Source: Talinum fruticosum
Lineage: Eukaryota > Streptophyta > Magnoliopsida > Caryophyllales > Talinaceae
Direction: 5' to 3'
DNA: 64,000 nucleotides
Assembly (NCBI GenBank): GCA_021018815.1
Contig: JAITYX010000007.1
Coordinates: forward strand, 9,600,501-9,664,500
A program made the position numbers and the translations under genes. The number at the start of each line of letters is the position of its first letter. Positions within the stretch are counted from its first letter, which is position 1. The notes beneath the pieces are model-generated. The model did not search any database. It was not told the origin of the DNA and worked only from the letters and a program-made list of their open reading frames with translations. Shown piece by piece: positions 62,197-64,000 of the stretch.

Positions 62197-63403
62197 ATGG
62201 TAGATGAATTAAAAGAAGAAGAAGTTGTGGTCACCGGTGCTACTATTACTTTTGTAGGAGGCACATTAGCATTTCTTAAAAATTATAAGAAAACAAATAG
62301 TGACGAATTTCTTCCAATCCCATGTCAACCACATGTCAATAGAGATCTTGAGAGAGAAAATTATATAAATAGTGTATTATTATGTGGGGATAGACATTGT
62401 ATTGATCAAATTCGAATGAGCCCGATGACCTTTTTTACATTGTGTGAAACTCTTGAAAGGAGGGAACTTCTTGCTAACACTTGTACATATGAGTGGTAGA
62501 GAACAAGTTGTGATGTTTCTACACCTATTAGGCCATAATGTAAGATTTAGGGTAATAGGAGGAAGATTCTTCCGTTCTACTTGGACCGTTCATATCTATT
62601 TTCACAAGGTCCTTAAAGCTATGCTTAAGTTGTATCCAGCGTTTGTTAACCCTCCTAGCTCCTCTACCCCTCCGAAAATTGTAAACAACTCTAGGTTTTA
62701 TCCATGGTTTGAGGATTGTATAGAAGATTTAGACGGCACTCATGTGCGTGCATCTATACTGTCGAAGATCAAGATAGGTATAGGAATAGAAAAGGTGGGT
62801 TGTCCCAAAATGTGCTGGCTGCCATATCTTTTGATGACCTCAAGTTCACATATGTACTAGCCGGATGGGAAGGATCGGCACATGATTCTAGGGTGTTAAA
62901 TGATGCGGTTTCAAGAGGCTTCCATGCCTCGGAAGGTATCATTTGATAACTTGTCTTTTCCCCCTTAAAGTAATACCACCTAGATATTAATTAAATTTTT
63001 GATCTCTTGTAGGGAAATATTTTACGCTAGATTCTGGTTATGCTCTTCGGAAAGGTTTTGTACCACCATATAGGAAAGTTCGATGTCACTTGAAAGAGTT
63101 TGATGAGAACTCACCTCCAACAAATGCCAAGGAGTTGTTTCACCTACGACATTCTTCCGTAAGGATTAGTATAGAAAGGGCATTTGGTGTCTTGAAAAAG
63201 CGCTTTCGTGTGCTAGATGCGAGAGCCATTTTGGGATTTTAAAACTCAAGTGGATGTCGTTCTTGTATGTTGTGTGTTACACAACTTTCTTAAGGGTGTT
63301 GATCCAAATGACTATTATGAGAGAAGTTGATGAAGAATTTTCAAATTATACACAAAGATCTCGATTCTCACAAAGAGAAGAGAGGGAAGAAAACCAAGTT
63401 TGA
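62197..63403 (+). pseudogene. Harbinger (HARBI1-like, DDE_Tnp_4) transposase, frame-disrupted
   Basis: Two exons (62197-62935, 63013 to about 63403) joined by GT-AG borders encode a Harbinger DDE transposase related to plant HARBI1-like nucleases. The catalytic triad context is visible: DLDGTHVRAS (first D), LAGWEGSAHDSRVL (second D), VRISIERAFGVLKKRF (E). Upstream, REQVVMFLHLLGHNVRFRVI is the family helix-turn-helix region. The frame changes at about 62481 (one extra T), 62750 (one base short), 63225 (one extra base) and 63320, so no single open frame covers the protein. Either the copy is decayed or the sequence has indel errors, as suspected for nearby host genes. Confidence 0.82.
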
Positions 63404-63567
63404 AAAATAAAAAGGGATGCTATAGCGAATGCAATGTGGCAAAATTATCAAGAACGAAGATGAAATGTTTCTCATAATAATGTGTACTTGTAAGTTTGAT
63501 TTTCTTTTTCAAGTGTTACTTTTAATATTTGCCTTGTGTTGAATTTTGATAAACTGATTTATGCAAC

Positions 63568-63870
63568 ATGGACAAAGGGAAGAATAAGGAAGTTGATGAG
63601 AAGAAAACTCAATTTCGGTGGCCAAAGGCAATGTCAAAGGAGTTATCGAAATTTTTGGCTAATGAAGTGAAGAAGGGCAATCGACCAAATAATACTTTCA
63701 AGTCTATCTCCTTTGCTGCAGCAGCAGAATTCATATCAAAGAAGTACAATGTCAAATGCTTGTCCGAGCATGTTGAAAATTATCCGAAGACAGTCAAAGT
63801 TACATGGGGAGTGATATCAAAGCTTCGAAATAAAGATTCGGCTTTGGGTGGGATGAAAACCCGAAGATGA
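63568..63870 (+). pseudogene. Myb/SANT-like protein of the Harbinger element (second ORF), frame-disrupted
   Basis: The open frame of 100 residues begins MDKGKNKEVDEKKTQFRWPK and contains LANEVKKGNRPNNTFKSISF, VKCLSEHVENYPKTVKVTWG. This is the Myb/SANT-like domain (Myb_DNA-bind_3 type) encoded by PIF/Harbinger ORF1, which works with the transposase in nuclear import and DNA binding. After KDS the family continuation GFGWDENPKMIQASPTV is read in another frame (a one-base shift near 63838), and a second shift follows near 63890. The 3' part lies outside the window. Confidence 0.75.
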
Positions 63871-64000
63871 TCCAAGCATCACCTACTGTATGATGCATTG
63901 TTCGGTCCAAATATTACATTATTTTTACCCTTATTTACTTAGTTTTTGACTCGTAAAATAATATAATTTTTAGGGTTTTTACTATTATTATTTACTTTTA

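Larger units (their letters stand above)
60258..64000 (+). mobile_element. PIF/Harbinger transposon, left end to the window edge
   Basis: The left terminus is GGTGTGTTTGTTTGG, directly after TAA (60255-60257), the PIF/Harbinger target site. The right end lies outside the window. About 1.9 kb of leader (a pyrimidine-rich tract at 60420-60610, then AT-rich DNA) precedes two genes on +: a DDE transposase (62197-63403) and a Myb/SANT-like protein (63568-63870). This two-gene layout is that of autonomous PIF/Harbinger elements, but both frames are broken. Confidence 0.7.

Overview
The window reads as nuclear DNA of a flowering plant, most likely a eudicot. The genes have short coding exons split by AT-rich GT-AG introns. 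The gene families are plant types (MRS2-2/7-class magnesium transporter, DUF1442, plant LRR receptor kinase), and a ribosomal protein promoter carries a telo-box with TGGGCY sites. Between the genes lie many layers of plant transposons. The species cannot be told from the sequence. No tool or database was used, so family assignments rest on remembered motifs and alignments done by eye.

Layout. 1-5.8 kb: two tandem MRS2 magnesium transporter genes on +; the first is cut by the window edge. 6.3-7.9 kb: ribosomal protein uS10 (RPS20), -. 8.4-9.0 kb: decayed LINE. 10-12.6 kb: pICln, -. 12.8-14 kb: small MITEs. 14.2-14.6 kb: EF-hand (CML13/14-like) open frame, -. 15.5-17.1 kb: decayed LINE, +. 17.9-36.7 kb: gene-poor, AT-rich DNA holding two Harbinger-type elements full of ATT repeats, hAT and Stowaway MITEs, a LINE RNase H remnant and a truncated Ty3/gypsy gag-protease element with one LTR. 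37-40.6 kb: LRR receptor-like pseudokinase, +. 42.4-43.3 and 48.0-48.8 kb: two DUF1442 paralogues, -, the first with a possible SINE in its intron. 52.6-60.0 kb: nested transposons (a solo LTR inside a Harbinger-like element, then a Mutator-like element carrying a hAT MITE). 60.3 kb to the right edge: a PIF/Harbinger element with both of its genes, a DDE transposase and a Myb/SANT-like protein, both frame-disrupted.

The host genes look like independent housekeeping or signalling genes and form no pathway together. The points most worth checking are the GVN in place of the GMN selectivity motif in the first MRS2 copy, the kinase-dead motifs of the receptor kinase, and the nested transposons with matching target-site duplications. 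In addition, four conserved genes each lack exactly one base in or beside a short homopolymer, which suggests uncorrected assembly indels more than four real pseudogenes. I did not find a convincing undescribed biological system.
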